Below, piece after piece: positions 60,975 to 64,000 of a stretch of 64,000 nt of DNA. The notes under the pieces are model-generated. The model did not search any database. It was not told the DNA's origin and worked only from the letters and a program-made list of their open reading frames with translations. The stretch spans positions 4,881,928 through 4,945,927 of the forward strand of contig JABBOT010000015.1 in NCBI GenBank assembly GCA_016165875.1, written 5' to 3'. Source of the stretch: Acanthopleura granulata. Its lineage: Eukaryota; Mollusca; Polyplacophora; Chitonida; Chitonidae. The position numbers and the translations under genes were made by a program. Each line of letters starts with the position of its first letter. Position 1 is the first letter of the stretch.

Positions 60975-61410
60975 AAGTGACCATCCCAGCGACGCCATCA
61001 GTGACACCATCAATGTTGTAATCAGTGTCGTCATACATGTCGGGATGAATGTCGTCATCAACGTCGTCAGAAATGCCATTTTACTTGATATCATCAATGT
61101 CGTCACCATTGTCGTTCTCATCATTGTCATCATCTTTTCGTCCTTATCATCAAAGTCGTCACCGGTGTCGTCATCATTGTAATCCTTATCATCTATGTCG
61201 TCATCAATGTCATCAACGTTCTTGATCAACAATGGCGTTATCTTCGATATCGTCATGATTATCGTCCTCATCATCAATGCCGTAACCAGTGTCGTCATCG
61301 TTGGCGTCCTCATGCATCATCAATGTTGACATCATTGTCTTCCTCATCATCAGCGTTGTCATCATTGTCATCCTGGTCATCAGTGTCGTCACCAATGTCG
61401 TGCTGCCTCA
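60975..61410 (+). repeat. Degenerate GTCGTCATCAAT-type tandem tract
   Basis: Runs of GTCGTCATCA(A/T)(T/C), GTCATCATTGTCGTC and CCTCATCATC continue over ~430 bp with 3-bp periodicity. The minus strand reads as Asp/Met/Thr-rich open frames (134 and 60 codons) with stops and frame changes, so this is a repeat, not an exon. Confidence 0.8.
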
Positions 61411-61555
61411 CTGAATAACCGTGACCGGAAATCGCCACAATCAGCCTTAGTATGATACTAACACCCACAATAAAAAGAAAACAGTTTTATTGGTGTTGTA
61501 TTTAAAACGTGTTGCTTACAGCTCTCTTATACCTCTTTCTACGTGTAGCCCCATG

Positions 61556-61557
<2 letters not shown>

Positions 61558-61616
<59 letters not shown>
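61558..61616. repeat. Compound (TA)n(GT)n microsatellite
   Basis: About 16 TA units run into about 13 GT units; likely to be length-polymorphic. Confidence 0.95.
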
Positions 61617-61621
<5 letters not shown>

Positions 61622-61699
61622 ATGTGTCTTCTGCTGGAATATGTTATATGGTGGGCATGTGTGCGAAGAACTAAAATAAAGCCTCTGTGGAGGACACTT

Positions 61700-63240
61700 C
61701 TGTAAATGTGAATATGGTTGATTGAATAAATGAGAGCACTTGAGTTACCTAAACAGCTCCCACTGTGTTCAGCGAGACACGCTATAGACAGCCCATCAGA
61801 TCCGGAACGCCGGGAGCTTGTTCCGAGCACAGATCATAAAAAAAGCCATATAATAACAGTAAATCGAGTCTTCACGGGTCGTGGAGTGCATGTTCCAGTA
61901 CAGATTGGTGAGGATAAATAATAAAACTGTGATTGATATCAACATCCCGTCTATGTGATTTGCTACAAAGGTCTAGGCAAAACCAGGTGCAAATGATATG
62001 AAACGGCGACCAATCTTTGACCTCGGTCACGTGATTGATGACCCCCCCCCCCCCTCCAACCATAGCTCTCTCATTGCGGTATGGTGCTATAGGCGGTAAA
62101 ATGTTTATGGAGTAAATTGGACGGTCGCGGAAAGTTGTGATGGCTCTTGAGAACTCTTAAGGCAAGAGTCAAAGTGGACTGGTCATTTAATCATTTGGAG
62201 ACATCGGTCAAGGAAATGAATGCTGCAAACCTCGCGTGCATTGTCCATCTCCCCCCCCCCCCGGGGCGCGTGGGGTCATTCATAGAATCTGTCAGCAGAA
62301 CACATTATGGTTAAAGGGAGCCTTTTGTTTGCTCTGAAAAATTTCCGCGCCACTGATTGCTTGAGTTCCTGTCTGCCCATAAAGACCTATCCTCTTCTCT
62401 CCCTACCCTACCCCATACCTAGTACCCCCGCCCCCAGTCTCTCTCTTTCCAGTACCTTGCGCTTATCACTGATCCCACCCAATAAAGTTTTTAATGAGAC
62501 CCTTACCAGATGCATCAATCTTCTAGACCTCTTTTTACCAGATAACATCTAAAAGCAAGCAATGTTTCGATCGCTTGGCCATAAATTTAACATCACTCAG
62601 GTTGTTTTCGTCTCTGTTGTATAAATAGCCTTATAGAGGCGCCGGATGTATGGGACTGCCCAGCAAAGACTATAAGTGAGACGACCCCAGGGGATTTGGG
62701 TGGATGGTACTGGGCACCAAAGTATGAGGGGTGGGGAAGAAAATTACAGCATACGCACATGAAATAATTACAAGGAAGTGTGCTCGAGCACACAATTGGT
62801 TTCTATTCGTCCTAGCACGGAAAATTGAACATGTACCTGGTATACAGCATTGCACTTCACTGACAGATTTACATTGTTCGCCGAGTGCTTTTGAATGTTA
62901 CACACTTGTGACCACCCGCTGTGATCATTTAAGTTGAGAGTTCGAATCCAGGTTTCGCGGAATGTGGGGTGGACTGTGGTGTCCCGATTGTCTTCACCAA
63001 TAAACCCCGATTATGCCATTATTTATTGGGCGAAATATTCTCGAGTATGTCGTAATAAAAGCAAGCAAGTAAATAGTTACGTCAATCTAACACGTCTTCA
63101 TGCATGTTTGCTGCTCAGCTGGTTCAACTTTTCTTTAAACTATATTCCTTTTTATTCCCTATTCCTTTTTATTTGGCCGTTGTTTTAATATCGTCCTGAA
63201 GCAGATTTGCTTGGATGGGTGTGGGAGTTGTATAATGGGG
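61700..63240. other. No gene recognised
   Basis: Short frames, C-runs near 62042 and 62252, and a tail-like SINE fragment near 63030-63075 (GGGCGAAATATTCTCGAGTA). Confidence 0.5.
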
Positions 63241-63242
63241 TT

Positions 63243-63507
63243 GGGACCTCCGTAGCTCAGACGATTAGCGCGCTAGCGCAGAGCAATGACACAGAGGCCT
63301 CCCAGCAATGCGGACGCTGAGCTCAACTTCAGCTCATGCTAGCTTCCTCTCCAGCCGTACGTGGGAAGGTCTGCCAGCAACCTGCGGTTGGTCGTAGGTT
63401 TCCCCTGGGCTATGCCCGGTTTCCTCCCACCATAATGCTCCGTCGTATAAGTGAAATATTCTTGAGAACGGCGTAAAACACCAATCAAATAAATAAATAA
63501 ATAAATA
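63243..63507 (+). mobile_element. SINE family 1, full length reference copy
   Basis: The head GGGACCTCCGTAGCTCAGAC...GATTAGCGCGCTAG, B-box block GAGCTCAACTTCAGC, middle CTGCGGTTGGTCGTAGGTTT and tail GAACGGCGTAAAACACCAAT with (AAAT)4 are all present. Confidence 0.88.
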
Positions 63508-63821
63508 TAATGGCGTTTTCCTTCCCAGCAAGGCGATGTATGTCAAACCAACAAATTTAACACGATAGGAATCAGCTTTATGAGTGATGGAAATAGGAGC
63601 AAATTCTCTCGCAGTCGAAATAACAACAGCTGGATTCGAGCCCGTGGTCTGGAGCATGGGCTAGGGCCTATCAGCTGTGGTGAGAACAAAGTTTCAGCTG
63701 AAGAAACAGAACACGGTGCCGTTTTTATTGATGTAATCTGTACACTCAATCTTGCATGTTTTATCTATAAATTTTCAGACCTTTTAAAATACCTTAGTCG
63801 ATCAAAGGTTATTCGATAGGG

Positions 63822-63962
63822 GCCAGCATTATGATGGGAGGAAACCTGGCAGAGCCCATTGGAAACCCTCGGCCATCCACAGGTTGCTGGCAGACCTTCC
63901 CACATACGAACAGACAGCAAGCTAGCCAGAGCGCGACATGAACTCACAATTGCCACATTGGT
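63822..63962 (-). mobile_element. SINE family 1 middle-to-head fragment, reverse
   Basis: GCCAGCATTATGATGGGAGG, AACCTGGCAGAGCCC and CCATCCACAGGTTGCTGGCA match the reverse middle; the tail is missing and the head runs toward the window edge. Confidence 0.75.
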
Positions 63963-64000
63963 CAGAATATATTTGGTTGTTGTAGCCTACTGGGCTACAG

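Noticed and set aside
60909..61395. 134- and 60-codon Asp/Met/Thr-rich frames on the minus strand
   Set aside because: They come from a 3-bp-periodic GTC/ATC repeat; composition follows the repeat in every frame and no domain is present.
1..64000. CRISPR arrays, bacterial operons or phage-type defence systems
   Set aside because: No regularly spaced conserved repeats with unique spacers and no prokaryotic gene layout; the sequence is eukaryotic.

Overview
The window looks like animal (metazoan) nuclear DNA, probably from a marine lophotrochozoan such as a mollusc or brachiopod. The evidence is intron-split genes, Pol III tRNA genes with T-run terminators, AT-rich spacers full of dispersed repeats, and about 17 copies of a tRNA-headed SINE ending in a GGCGTAAAACACCAATCAAA tail followed by (AAAT)n. 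I link that tail to mollusc and other lophotrochozoan genomes from general knowledge, not from a search. There are no bacterial-style operons, rRNA genes or CRISPR arrays.

One protein-coding gene can be reconstructed: a minus-strand LMO4 orthologue (LIM-only transcriptional cofactor) with four coding exons. They are exon 1 at 56379-56415 (coding part), exon 2 at 49734-50169, exon 3 at 38648-38885, and a terminal exon starting at 37748 that codes only Val-Cys-stop. All splice sites are GT/AG, the phases match, and the predicted protein is 239 aa. It has a long Ser/Asn/Met-rich N-terminus, then LIM1 and LIM2, and ends in -KVC as vertebrate LMO4 does. Introns 1 and 2 are about 6.2 and 10.8 kb, and several repeat-poor blocks in them look like cis-regulatory modules.

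Layout. 0-18 kb is repeat-rich and holds six tRNA-Cys(GCA) genes, all identical and all on the plus strand (6.06, 8.41, 9.53, 16.25, 16.97 and 17.85 kb), one reverse-strand tRNA-Cys pseudogene and one 3' tRNA fragment. 18-35 kb contains no recognisable protein gene. It holds SINEs, minisatellites (29.9-30.35 and 31.5-32.3 kb), a cluster of ACGTCA/TGACGT sites (20.14-20.3 kb) and repeat-poor blocks that are candidate regulatory DNA. 35-57 kb is LMO4 with its 3' and 5' flanks. 57-64 kb is upstream flank with two candidate regulatory blocks, a degenerate GTC/ATC tandem tract, microsatellites and SINEs.

Repeat families seen more than once are: (1) the tRNA-headed SINE; (2) a second SINE-like family (3.36 and 23.46 kb) whose body motif is amplified in tandem at 31.5 kb; (3) a short dispersed element with a conserved GTGTGA...TCACAC hairpin core; (4) a ~570-bp element present twice (10.03 and 50.41 kb), one copy of which carries a possible THAP-domain relic. 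Nothing here is a clear new system. The best leads are the tRNA-Cys cluster, the LMO4 architecture with its two-codon last exon, and the SINE-body-derived minisatellite.
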